Positions 50,201 through 59,900 of a stretch of 64,000 nucleotides of DNA are shown in pieces (within the stretch, counting starts at the first letter, position 1; each line of letters starts with the position of its first letter). The position numbers and the translations under genes were made by a program. The notes under the pieces are model-generated. The model was not told the DNA's origin. It worked only from the letters and a program-made list of their open reading frames with translations, and did no database searches. Source of the stretch: Mermis nigrescens (taxonomy: Eukaryota; Nematoda; Enoplea; Mermithida; Mermithidae); NCBI GenBank assembly GCA_036768485.1, contig JAVLUZ010000641.1, positions 124,001 through 188,000 on the forward strand, read 5' to 3'.

Positions 50201-52395
50201 CTAGAATGCTCAACACGGTAAGTTTTTCCAACAACGGGTGGATTATCCCCTGTGTCAATATGATGTTTCATCAAGGGGGTACGACCGAGAGGTTCATTTT
50301 TTAATGCAAAAATTGAGTCGTATTTTAAGCAAAGTTCACGAATTTGTTGCTGCTGTCTAGAATTAACGGCGGAGCCGTTTAAAGCTTTGTTTATTGATGC
50401 AAAAAGTTCTGGTGTCCTATCATCAAAGGATGAAACATGTGACACGACTTTGGCATCAGTGGTTAAAGAACCTATTATTTCACCAGAGTCAATGCGAATT
50501 GGTGCTTTAGAGATGTTACAGACGCGAACAGGTATTAGAGGTTGTGATGCATCGACTATAGACGGAGCAACAAAAAGTGAAGTTTTTTCCATAAAATCGG
50601 GATTTGGTTCGAATAATGCGAAATCAAAATTGCAAGAACCGTGACTTATGTAGCCAGGTGTAATTAATTCATGCCTAGGTTGTATGATAACAGGCTCAGG
50701 TAACGAAACATGCACACACACAACACCAGAGGTAGTTGCGTTGGGTTTCGCGCGAAATTGCAATTTTTCGTGAGATGAAAGTAAATTAATCTTTATGCCG
50801 TTTATAAAAGCACAACGCTCAATAGGATTAACCCACATGAGTGCGGATTCGCAAAAATCATATCCTAAGAGCATGTCTTCCGGCAAGTGATCAATTATAG
50901 CTACTGAGGTAGAAATAGATTGTTCCGCGATTGTTAAAGTCATATTTACTTTATAGCAAACGACTGCGGTAATTTCGCCTACACCATGCACGACTTGTGA
51001 AACTTGCTTAGGTGGTAAATTAAAACCAAGACGTAAGAATGCTGATGTGGTCATCATGGTGACCTGTGAACCTGTGTCTATCAGAGCAGGTACGTCAACG
51101 CCATGAACTTTAACGAGAATAGTGGGTAAATTTGTCCCAGCATGACTTACGATAGGAATATTAGGATCGAAAATCTTAGATGGAGGTAGATTAATTTTTT
51201 CGTAAGTTGCAAGACGACGTTGTAGACGTTCGTACTCTTCAAGAAATTCTTGCGACGCGAAGAAATTAGGACGCGCGCTAGATTCTTGGTCTTTCGCAGT
51301 AACTGTGTTCACATCACGAGGAGATGTAAGGGTTGGCTGCGGTGGGGGCACATTTATGGCGGGTTGGTTATCTGCAGTGTATGTGACATACGGGCGATTG
51401 AAATTATTATCGCTGCGATAACTAGAGTTATAGTATGTGCCACGTTGTTCATTAGGAAATTGCACAAAAGGTGTATTTTGGCGCGATTGGTTATTATAAC
51501 GATTATCGTAACGCAAATTTTGATAATTAGCACGCGAATTTTGGTAATGATCATTACGATTTTGCCAAAAATTCGATCGTGATTGCTTTGCTTCAAAGCG
51601 ATTATCATTATTCGCATAGTTAGATGAACGATGTTGACTAGAATTACGATATCGTGATTGAGATCGATGCCTATTCTGCGAATTCGAACGCGATGGCGAA
51701 CGATTTCGTCGCGAAAAAGAACGCGATTGGCTGCGATTGCGCACCATAGAATTAGTATTCCGATCAGCTTGATTATTAAAATTAGCATTATTAGACGTTT
51801 CTTGCCTTTGACGCGTGAAGCATTCCTCATAAATGTGACCTATGCGCTTGCAAAAGGTACAATATTTACGAGAAGAATTTTCTGGTTTCTCAGCACGCGA
51901 TGAGCGATGAAACGTTCGATGACGTGAACGATTTGGATCATTTTGGTTAGATGCGCGAGGAGTATCTTTAGGTACTACGCTGCCTACTGGAGCAGCTGTT
52001 ACCGATACGTAAGGCGTTACTGCCTTTTTATCCTCAAATTCTTTATTAGCAAATTCAGCGCTAAGCGCATTGTCCAAAAATTCAGCTAATGATGCCCTAG
52101 GTTTTTTATGATATGCCTCTTTCGAAATGTGTGGTAATAAACCTTGTTTTAGTTGATGTCGCATTAAATTATTGAAATGTGGCGAGTCAACTTCAAGATA
52201 GGGATCCGATTTAATTAACTCTTCGCGAAGCGAGAGATAATAAGCTTTAACCGATTCGTTAGGCTGCTGTTTGTGTGACAAAAAACGATTAAAGAGCGCA
52301 CCGGTGTCCATAGGACAAAATTCGGTTATTAGCGCATGTTTCATTTTCGAATAAGATTGTTGTATATCAGCAGGTAACGAATGGTATAGACGCAA
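47149..52395 (-). CDS. pol: Gag C-terminus plus Pol polyprotein (capsid part, zinc knuckle, PR, RT, RNase H, integrase)
   Basis: The 1748-codon frame is unbroken. The frame opens within the capsid-like retrotransposon Gag domain (continuing upstream to about 52,520). Residues 179-192 form a CX2CX4HX4C zinc knuckle. Residues 215-260 are rich in RS/SR pairs. The protease has LIDTGSQV (D440). RT shows LPFGLKNAP and YIDD (872-875). RNase H has TTDAS (D1023), E1066 and D1091. Integrase has an HHCC finger (1299-1339) and D1368, D1427, E1463 with DD35E spacing. GPY/F follows (VGPYRI, 1607). Residues 1656-1718 (PGDFVLVKL...PAVV...VRLLNG...VFPF) look like a PWWP/Tudor-type barrel. The acting site would be cytoplasmic particles and then chromatin. 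Confidence 0.92.
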   Translation of the reverse strand: MRLYHSLPADIQQSYSKMKHALITEFCPMDTGALFNRFLSHKQQPNESVKAYYLSLREELIKSDPYLEVDSPHFNNLMRHQLKQGLLPHISKEAYHKKPRASLAEFLDNALSAEFANKEFEDKKAVTPYVSVTAAPVGSVVPKDTPRASNQNDPNRSRHRTFHRSSRAEKPENSSRKYCTFCKRIGHIYEECFTRQRQETSNNANFNNQADRNTNSMVRNRSQSRSFSRRNRSPSRSNSQNRHRSQSRYRNSSQHRSSNYANNDNRFEAKQSRSNFWQNRNDHYQNSRANYQNLRYDNRYNNQSRQNTPFVQFPNEQRGTYYNSSYRSDNNFNRPYVTYTADNQPAINVPPPQPTLTSPRDVNTVTAKDQESSARPNFFASQEFLEEYERLQRRLATYEKINLPPSKIFDPNIPIVSHAGTNLPTILVKVHGVDVPALIDTGSQVTMMTTSAFLRLGFNLPPKQVSQVVHGVGEITAVVCYKVNMTLTIAEQSISTSVAIIDHLPEDMLLGYDFCESALMWVNPIERCAFINGIKINLLSSHEKLQFRAKPNATTSGVVCVHVSLPEPVIIQPRHELITPGYISHGSCNFDFALFEPNPDFMEKTSLFVAPSIVDASQPLIPVRVCNISKAPIRIDSGEIIGSLTTDAKVVSHVSSFDDRTPELFASINKALNGSAVNSRQQQQIRELCLKYDSIFALKNEPLGRTPLMKHHIDTGDNPPVVGKTYRVEHSRRESMQKIINEMLADKIIRPTTSPWASPLFLIGKKDGSLRPVVDYRRLNDVTKTQVYPLPQLDDYFDTLGSAAYFSTLDLKSGYWQIPLDNKSREKTAFICPVGHYEFEVLPFGLKNAPADFQRLMELVLAGLNWKSCLVYIDDIIIFSRTFEEHLKDLENVFIALKKANLRVKPDKCHLAHAEVKFLGHSISAMGIAPDMSKVADLISFPVPKTVKSVQKFLGLVQWFKKFVKDLAKIAKPLFHLLRKDVEFCWKAEHQTAFELLKKAFTSPPILQLPKFDHEHQFILTTDASNYALGAILTQKHLPSKSRFILSYASRVLNSAECNYATSEKEALAVVWAIKHYRHYLYGKKFIVETDHQALTWLVNVKDPSSRLRRWGLKLQEYEYDIVYVPGAYNCAADLLSRHPKYDHAERKYKVERKNIVNIANLESEDSESDDESVPPERSCDNTPTAPINHPNAQNNNPTAQTDPINSKPPTFRERLLLTDAEKAEMLTPARLLAEQRADDELHKIRIALNDLTTKKYRDEFFLVNDVLFRRFQPKRSPTVVHQIVIPKSLRRFILTEFHDSIFGAHFSSRKILPAIQMRYWWPRMENDVIAWCRNCDVCLQRKVALNSTSVPLQPIEVSAPFELIACDCLHMPRSPSGNDQIVVFMDYFTKYVEAFAVSDIKATTIANLLLREIIPRYGVPKKFLTDQGSNFTSTLISEVCKLLNVQKIFTTPYHPQCDGLVERYNRTLIDGLSKLSARSQYDWEQFLPFALFAYRATPQSSTNISPFEMLYGREPAFPLDTLLINDFVINPNLPSVAEKYVIDLKLTLQDLHEIASQNLSQARKQQKSQYDKAVTHTNFNLSDIVYLNNTSVIQPEIGKLSPKRVGPYRIIDLPTPETAKIAYVYNPLIIHHVHRNRLLPEPKLPYSDLIVEKHAYVPGDFVLVKLPHRPLAPAVVISFEDLPGREQKAKDCAPVRLLNGSKTAHAVPLSNVFPFADPWLHKVPPARRHCWKQLVADANSRDVFPRP
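47243..47265 (-). promoter_or_regulatory. Predicted 3' splice site for a subgenomic exonuclease mRNA
   Basis: On the minus strand CTAAT, a branch-point-like pentamer, is followed by the pyrimidine run GTTTTTCCTTTTGCAG. The ATG of the exonuclease gene begins 4 nt beyond this AG. The same bases encode the NVFPFAD stretch of the pol product. Gypsy env is known to be made from a spliced RNA with its acceptor at the end of pol; use here is inference. Confidence 0.6.
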
Positions 52396-52570
52396 AACAT
52401 AAGGGTCAAGAAATCCAGTAGCGAATTTTAAACGATCAGCCTTGTCAATATCATAGGTATTGGCAAGCGATTCAAATTCTGCAAAATAAGCCTTTATATC
52501 CGATTTATCGCCATCAAAAATTTTTTATTTGCAATTGCAAATTGCATCTGCTGCAAAAATGGTCCGCGAT

Positions 52571-53557
52571 TCAAGGAATCAGCGAGACATGAATCACCAC
52601 GCGAGCTTTCAGATGAAGAACCTGAACTATGCCTATGACGTCGTCTGCGCGATCGAGATTTGCAACGCGAGCGACGATCATGCGCGGGCGATCATAACTA
52701 TTAGATGAGCTGTCGTCAGAAAATTTGACATGTTTTTTCCTACTAGACGATTCAGATTGAGGAGCAGCTTCATTTTGCAAATTTGCAGATTCGTTATTAA
52801 TACCAGATAAATTTATCTCAACCGGTTGCATTTCGATATTAGAAGAATGCAAGATAGGATTATTAGGTGGTATTTCCACGTTTATAGGGTTAGGTACATA
52901 ATTATTGGGTAAGATTTCTCCTTGTGGTGGAAAATACTGCAGCGGTGGTGGATTTAGTTGCTGCTGCAAATTTGCAATAGAAGGAGTAGGTACAAAGGAA
53001 GGCGCATTACGATTTAATGGCAGCAAAGGCCGAGATCGCGACGTCTGCGAAATCGATACCGACGGCTGCGAAATCGTAGGTATATTCTCCGAAAAACCCG
53101 AGTTTTGCACTGATTGCAAACCCGTGTTTACAGGATTCTGTGACAAATTACAGATTTCCGGCGCGCGATTAGTACAACTTTGAGAGATATTTTCTGGAAC
53201 AGTTTCCGAAGGTGAGCGTGAATTCGATGCTCTGTTGCTAGTAGACAACAGTGAAGATGCCCTATGCGTACTTTGCGCACGATTTGCACTTTGCGCATTG
53301 AATTCAGAAAAATTTGCGCTATCGATTGAGTGGTTAACGCGCTCAGATACATTAGTTTCTATGCGATTCAGAACTGGTTGGGGTTTAAGCATAGTGCTTA
53401 GCTCCAAACGCAGTTTACGCATTTCATCCACATTTTCCTTTTTATCTTGATCAACGCGCGTAGAAAGATCCGAAAATTGCAAATGAATAGCTTGTAGCGC
53501 TTTCAAAATAAGATCATTAGTCACATTAGCATTAGCAAGCTCTCTGTCGGCATTCAT
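52571..53557 (-). CDS. gag: Gag N-terminal region, low complexity, with an RS-like patch
   Basis: After a coiled-coil-like start (NDLILKALQAIHLQFSDLST) the 328-codon frame is dominated by S, N, P, Q and I without a known fold. It contains SSSRKKHVKFSDDSSSNSYD. From about 52,690 an alternative frame is richer in R, S and H and leads smoothly into the capsid domain, so I infer a single-base frame break near 52,680-52,700. Another break lies near 52,515-52,530 in an A/T run. The extension in front of the capsid domain is unusually long for a Ty3/gypsy Gag. Confidence 0.65.
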   Translation of the reverse strand: MNADRELANANVTNDLILKALQAIHLQFSDLSTRVDQDKKENVDEMRKLRLELSTMLKPQPVLNRIETNVSERVNHSIDSANFSEFNAQSANRAQSTHRASSLLSTSNRASNSRSPSETVPENISQSCTNRAPEICNLSQNPVNTGLQSVQNSGFSENIPTISQPSVSISQTSRSRPLLPLNRNAPSFVPTPSIANLQQQLNPPPLQYFPPQGEILPNNYVPNPINVEIPPNNPILHSSNIEMQPVEINLSGINNESANLQNEAAPQSESSSRKKHVKFSDDSSSNSYDRPRMIVARVANLDRADDVIGIVQVLHLKARVVIHVSLIP

Positions 53558-53582
53558 GCAGCGACTATGATTACTTTCTACG

Positions 53583-53981
53583 TCAGAATTGTGAGTTTCC
53601 GCGTTCCGAACTGGTTTCAGGGTTATTTGCAGTGTTAATGGTAGTCGTATTATCGATCATTGTGTGACTTGATGAATTGTCACTATTAGGATCCGACCTA
53701 GTTAGCGAAGATTGATTAATGCGAGATCGCATGGTACTCAATGATAATTCGTCTTCGGACTGTGTATTACTCGCGGCATGTAGTGACGCGGGTAATTTAT
53801 CATTATTCGCCTTAGTCGTTACGTCTCTCGTAATTGTGTCATTACTCGCAGAATTACACGCGCTATTAGAGTCAACAGGCGCAGTAGGTAATTGGCGAGC
53901 TGAAACAGGTGGCGTAGAAGGTTTTTTCAATTTAGCGGGCGGTGTCCGCAAAACCTTTTTCCTGCCATTTTTAGGTGTCAA
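53583..53981 (-). CDS. gag: Gag amino terminus
   Basis: The 132-residue frame starts MTPKNGRKKVLRTPPAKLKK, a basic PPAK-type start, and continues rich in S, T, N and D. It ends at a stop just as a plausible continuation begins in the frame of 53,557-52,571, so a further frame break near 53,590-53,640 is likely. The ATG at 53,981 is the first long-frame ATG of the element. Confidence 0.55.
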   Translation of the reverse strand: MTPKNGRKKVLRTPPAKLKKPSTPPVSARQLPTAPVDSNSACNSASNDTITRDVTTKANNDKLPASLHAASNTQSEDELSLSTMRSRINQSSLTRSDPNSDNSSSHTMIDNTTTINTANNPETSSERGNSQF

Positions 53982-54640
53982 AAATGTCGAGAAATGTGCC
54001 TTTGGGTAAAATAAATTTCAGTACGTCGGAATTTTTCCCAAAATAAATGTTTCGAATTAGACCTTTGTCGATCCGAAAAACAGGTTTTTCCACGTAAATA
54101 GTACTTCCTTACGTGAAGTAAGATATACCTGACGTGAAATGATCGAAAGCAGATAGGACTAAGCCTAAAGCGCAAGAACGTGTATGTGGTGATAAAAACA
54201 GGTATGTAAAAACCTAAATGACGGAAATTCGTCGTCAGTTGAGAAAAATGATAAATCGTCGCCTGAGGGCTGACGTTTATAGAAAAATAAATATACGAGC
54301 GTGAAAGCTGCCTTCGTCGGTAGGGATCCGACGGAAATAGAAAAATAACGATGGCTTTACCACGATACACAAAATCTTTACCACGGATGCTTACTTAAAT
54401 TGCGCACTGCCACAATCGCGGTCGATACCACAACAAAGGTGAACGAAACGTTACACATTTTTAGATGAACAAAATGATAATTTTTGGATCGAAAAATAAT
54501 TTTACGATGATTGATCAGTTCGGCTGTAGCTAGCAGCCTAAAGGAGGGAACATCCAATGTAAATGCGTAGGACCGTCCAATGTAAATGTACAGAGCCGCC
54601 TTATGTCTACAAAGAATCAACATAGGACGGGTACATTTGC
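53982..54640 (-). other. Untranslated leader of the retrotransposon
   Basis: No long frame of biological character is seen. On the minus strand CACGTCAG/GTATAT near 54,131-54,137 is a good candidate splice donor for the exonuclease RNA. No primer-binding site complementary to a common tRNA 3' end could be recognised with confidence. Confidence 0.4.
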
Positions 54641-54865
54641 CTTCGAAATTTACCTAGGTACGTAGGTACTTAAGTCTACGCTTAGTGCTGGCCCCGATCG
54701 CGCGGCTCTAAGGCTTTCGATCTTTGGACCCTTACAGACCTTACGGCTTCGATCCCCTCAGCCCTAATATTGCTGGCTGCTTCTATGTCGGGTGATCTCA
54801 GCAGCTACGCCCTAAGACCTAAGGCTACCTACCTAGTCTCGGTAATTGCCGCGGAGGTCAGTTGA

Positions 54866-55015
54866 CCTATCTCAAGCTCAAGTTGTAATTTAACTTATTT
54901 TCAATCAGTGCCTGATCAGAAATGTTTTGGTTCCTAATTTGTGTAGCACGCTGAACTATGAAAACAACAACGACGAGCTCTATGCTGATCAATCATCCTT
55001 AAAGATTAGATAATA
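54866..55015. repeat. Dispersed repeat, second copy of 1-190
   Basis: It is the inverse of the window start (see 1-190). It lies upstream of the retrotransposon leader and could be part of an LTR, but no second copy exists on the other side of the coding region. Flanking 54,641-54,865 and 55,016-55,640 hold nothing that I recognise. Confidence 0.55.
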
Positions 55016-55639
55016 ATTTTGATCAATTTTTGGCTTGAGAAATAAATTATGATTTTCGAATAGAAAATGCTATCATACGGAATTTACCTATCAGTCCACT
55101 AGATGGGTGGAGATCCTCGACGTGGGAAAGATGGCCGACCTAACCCTCGGTATAACCGAAACCACTGGGTTGGTTTTCTATGATTTTATTTGACGAAGAA
55201 CACACGGCCTATAGCCGGGAAACAAAATACGCAAAAGAAAAATGACAATGTACAGTCGAAAATAACCGGCCAACGAAAAAACCAAACAAGCCAGAAAAAA
55301 CTCATACGACCCTCAGTACACTGGCCTCAAGGGCCATTACAGTAAATTAAAACAACGATCAATTTAACATAATACTGAAATGACTTTTATCTCAGATCGA
55401 AAGTTCTCGATTTACGTAAGCGGTATGCATTAAACAATTACTATTATCATACACTTAGCTCTATGCTACCGGACAAGTATCTAAATGTTTTTTATTATTG
55501 AAAATTTGGGAAAATAATGGGAAGACCGAAGGCATAGCCCACAGTGCACTATCATAGATAGCTACTAGTATTGGCTATGTTATGGCTATTGCGAACTGCT
55601 AAGGCAGGTTCGCCTAAACGTGTAACTCTCGCAGTTACA

Positions 55640-56880
55640 TAAGGATAAATTAACATTGATTTAAACCACTTTACCGAACTGTTGAGTGTAAACATACGCG
55701 CCAAAATTGCGTATCGAATTTGGTTTCAGGTTCATTTACAGACTTGAGAATCATGTCCCTGACTCATAACCGGAGAAGCTGGCAGAAAGAAACAAGACAG
55801 AAACCTGTTCAAAGCATCCCATTCTTGACTTTACACTCGCCTAATATTGGTTTAGACATCACTATGACATACACCCCAAATAAGGCACTTTATTTTTATT
55901 CTATTGAACCTATTCTTACTTCTGAATGAGAAAGTGGCGAACAAAACCCAAACAAAGACATATTTTCCATCTTTCAGAACATTGTAAATTTTAAAAATCC
56001 GTACCGTATTCCCTATTGAGTGTAAAGAAATTCGCTTCGGTACACTTTGTAGCTTTTGAGTCGTAGCACGTTTCTATGTGCGAAAATTCTGTTGCAAAAA
56101 TTATTTGATATGATTTACCAATCAAAATTGGGGAAAAACGTGCTTTTTCGCCCATTTTTCACGTCTGATTTCGAACATTACACCCCCATAAATAACTCAA
56201 TATTGCGTTTTTTTGAACGCGGTTTGCTGCGACGTGTAGCCCCTAGAAGCTGCTTGATTACTGTTATATTCATTTCAGCCCGACTTGTAAGCGGAAAAAG
56301 CTGGCAGAGAATTATTTGTTAAATCTGTTTTATTACACCATCGACTAGAGTGTAAACTTTAAACCCCAGGACCTAACTCCCTATTGCACGTAGAAAAATG
56401 TGCTTGTAAGCAGATTGTAGCCCTTGATCCGCTCTACATTTTTGTGGGAAAACATTTTTAAAGACTCATAAACGCAGTTAGTATCAGACTTAAACAAGTT
56501 GAAAACTCGACCAAAATGAGCTTTTTCAACCCCAGATTTTCGCACTCTTTACACTCCTATTCGAGAACTAATGCGAATTTCAACAAACCAAAATAAGCCT
56601 ATTTGGAGCATCCCTTCCTCTATAAATCTGTGCCATTAATTTATCTGAGGAGTCAAACTGAGTTGTCCACATGCCGCCTAAAAAACCTCCCAAAATTTAT
56701 CCTATGTTATTACGTTACACAAAAACTTTACACCTTCTTTACACAGCCAGTTTTGAGTTTCAAGAAAAACCGCACCTTAAATAAGTGTCCCGTTATAGCT
56801 GTAGGGGGTGCACAGGTGTTAGGGGTACCCAAGTATATTATAGGTACGCGCTAACGCGCTACCTAGAACAAAACTTTTGC
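55640..56880 (+). repeat. Foldback-like repeat block, copy II
   Basis: It has the same order of blocks as 23,900-24,740: GAGTGTAAACA, GATCATGTCC-like, CTCATAACCGG, AACAAGACAGAAAC, TTGACTTTACAC, then CTCAATATTG...GCTGCGACGTGTAGCCC. At the right end is the palindromic block AAGTATATTATAGGTACGCG (56,828), also found at the fold centre near 59,713. Confidence 0.65.
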
Positions 56881-56999
56881 CGCTAATAATCAGAAATTTT
56901 TAAGCAAAAGACTTTTACCACTTTCACTATTCAACAAATCAGCAATTTTTGTTTCTATAATGACAACATGAGTTTGTTCTATGTAGATCATATAATTTA

Positions 57000-59900
57000 G
57001 ATCATTCTGGATCTAGCTTTAGAATTTTTGTATTAGGCCAAGTTCCTGCGGTATTTGCATTTTAAAATTTGATGTTATATGATGGAACTAGTAAATTGCT
57101 ACCTATATATGTCCCTGAAGTCGCAAAATCTGCTGGAAATCATACTCTCTCTAAGCTACGCAAAAAAATTAAAGTATATTCTGCGGCCTACAGATTGAGA
57201 ATTAAGTATTGGACTAAAAAATGATTGGGAAAGCAGCAAGTTAGATATGCAGTGCTATAGGATGGAGTGAAATAGACGAGACTTTCCAAGCCGATTGAAT
57301 GAAAAAGTAAACATGATGCATTCAATATGTACAATCAAATACATTGTTTTGATTAAAGCAGCAGGAAACGCGTAAGCTCAAATGAAACAGATTGCATTTG
57401 TATGGACGGAAACGAGGTTTGCTTGCTGTAATGCTCATGATAACAAAATATAACATCTTTAAATACAATTGCAATTATTTTTATATCATTCACGATACGA
57501 AGCAAGTGAGCCTTTGCAACTTGCCAGAAATTTACAAAAAGTAAACATCCTAGATAATAGTTGTACTTGCGTTTGTGAAGCATTGAAATTTATTCAAAGG
57601 TTATACTTTTTCAGAGGCCACAGAATATACTTCGATTTTTTGCATTGCTTAGAGAAAGTCAGATTTTTAGCAGATTTTCAAGCCCTAGGCACATACATAG
57701 GTAGCTTTCTTCTAGTCCCCTACTTGAACATCCATAATAATCCACAATCCATAGTATATTCGTCTTTTTCTGTTCCATCATAGCAATTTCCTTTGCTAGT
57801 ACCCTACTTTTAATTAGCATGATTTCAGTAAATCAGTCAGTAAACATTTATAGTAACATACCACAATAATGACAGCTTACCTTATTTCAACGGATCAAAG
57901 GTTTCCAGCACAAACTCTATACAATTATTGACTGTTAAGAAGACTTATGCTCAGATTTGTAATCCAGACGTTACATGGAACATTTAAAAAATAAGCTTCT
58001 GGAAAGCTATAAAACTAAATTTAATTTTGAGTGTGAAGTTTACATAACTAGTGGATGGAAAGAAATTATACGGTCAGATTCGTATTTTTGACCTTAAAAA
58101 ACATACCTGTAAAAATTTCATATTTGCAACGCTCTGGAAGTTAAATAAATTTGTAGCATAAACTTCACATTAACAATAAATGAATAATGCAATTTTTACT
58201 CAACTGCTGGATGTCAAGAAATCTAACAATGAGCTTTGAAATTCTGACGTTACGTGAAACATTTTGAAAAGAAATTAAGCTTTTGCAAGGCTCTAGAAGT
58301 AAACTTAATTTGCAGTATATACTGTTTTTCAATTTTCAATTTCACAATCACAGAGTGTGAAGAAGAATTAAGTTCGATTTGTAATTCTGATATTACTCTG
58401 ATATTTCGATTAAAATTCAAGAAAAAACTTAGTCTCCACAAAAGCTTGATGATAAGCAAATGTTAGAAGTGAGCATTTTATACCGATGTTGAGCGTGAAC
58501 AAACGTGCTCAATTATCGTTTCACCTCCGATTTCTGATACATTTCTAGTCTGGAGGTCATGCACAGATTCATAATCAGAGAAGTTGGCAGAAAAAAACGA
58601 CATAGAAACACGTATAAGACACCCAATCTTTTGACTTTACACCTGACAAAAAGTTTAATATGGAATTAATGCAATTCGCTGTTAAGTTTCCTCCTTAAAA
58701 AGTGCTTTATTTTTATTCTATCCGGCTTCCCGACTTCTAAACGCAAAAAAGCGAATATTGAAAATTAAAAAAAACGTATTTCTCCATCATTCACCACATT
58801 TTAAACTTAACAAATCTGAACGCCTACCTCCACATTGAGTGTAAAGAAATTCAATGTGTGCAAACTTGTAGCGTTTAAATTGTAGAACGTTTGTATGTAG
58901 GAAACTTCTGTTCCGAAAGATATTTGAGATATTCACAAATCAATATAGAGAGAAAAACGTGTTTTTCGCCTATTTCACATTTCTGATTCCGAACTTCACA
59001 CCCCGATAAATAACTCAATATTAAATTTGTTTAAACTCGGTTTGCTGCGACGTGTTGCCATTATATCAAGCTATATTTTTATTTCTCTCAATTTTTACTG
59101 ACTCAGAAGTAGAAAAGTTGGCTGAAACATTTTAGACATGATCTGGTTTTGACACTATCTATTAGAGTGTGAAGTCTGAACCCCTAGATATAATTCTGCT
59201 TCAAATGTAAGAAAGTTTGCCGGTAAGCTAAAGGTAGCCCTTAATGCGTAGTAAATTTTCATAGATAGGTTTTTGGGGGACTTTTATACAAAGAATTCGG
59301 CAACCATTAACAAGTCGAAAACTCGACTAGGATCTGTTTTTTTACCCTCACATTCTTTACACTCCTTGTATTGTCACTCTAAAAATAGGTCACTTTTCAA
59401 AAAGATAAAGAATATCGTATCGAGCTTACTCAATTGGCTACAATTTTGAAAAACCAGACTAATCTGAATGCATAACTGAGTTAGGATAGTCGTGTGACCG
59501 ATTAAATATAACAATATGTTATAAGGTTACAGTATAACTTTACACGCGCTATACACATTGGGCATTGATTTATAAAGACAGAAAACCAGTGAGCGAATTG
59601 TTTTTATTACGTATTCATCTGAAAAACCGCACAATACAGAAGTGTCCTAATATAGCTGTAGGGAGTAGACTAATCGCTGTTTAAGGGGTCCAAGTATATT
59701 ATAGGTACGCCTTAGCGCACACCTATAATATACTTGGGTACAACACATGTCCCTCCTCCCCAACAGCTATTACGGGACACATATAAGATGTGCGGTTTTT
59801 TCTATGGTAGATAATCAGAAAAGATTTTGCAGACTTTTTTGTTTACACTCAATTTCGATTGAGTGATTTGTGTGTAAAGTTTTGGCGTAACGTAATAACA

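Larger units (their letters stand above)
45248..54400 (-). mobile_element. Ty3/gypsy-type retrotransposon carrying a 3'-5' exonuclease gene
   Basis: All genes read on the minus strand: Gag (53,981 down to about 51,100), protease-RT-RNase H-integrase (one frame to 47,149), then the exonuclease gene (47,239-46,094) and its tail (to 45,248). The domain order RT, RNase H, integrase identifies Ty3/gypsy (Metaviridae). Pol is intact, while Gag and the tail show single-base frame breaks. LTRs and a primer-binding site were not recognised, so the stated limits are those of the coding region plus leader. Confidence 0.85.

Noticed and set aside
51250..51830. Isoleucine/arginine-rich frames opposite to Gag
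   Set aside because: They are mirror frames of the repetitive RS/N-rich Gag coding sequence.
44793..55200. LTR pair of the Ty3/gypsy element
   Set aside because: I compared both flanks by eye, also after removing the 3.3-kb hAT-like element, and found no shared segment. LTRs may be absent, diverged or displaced.
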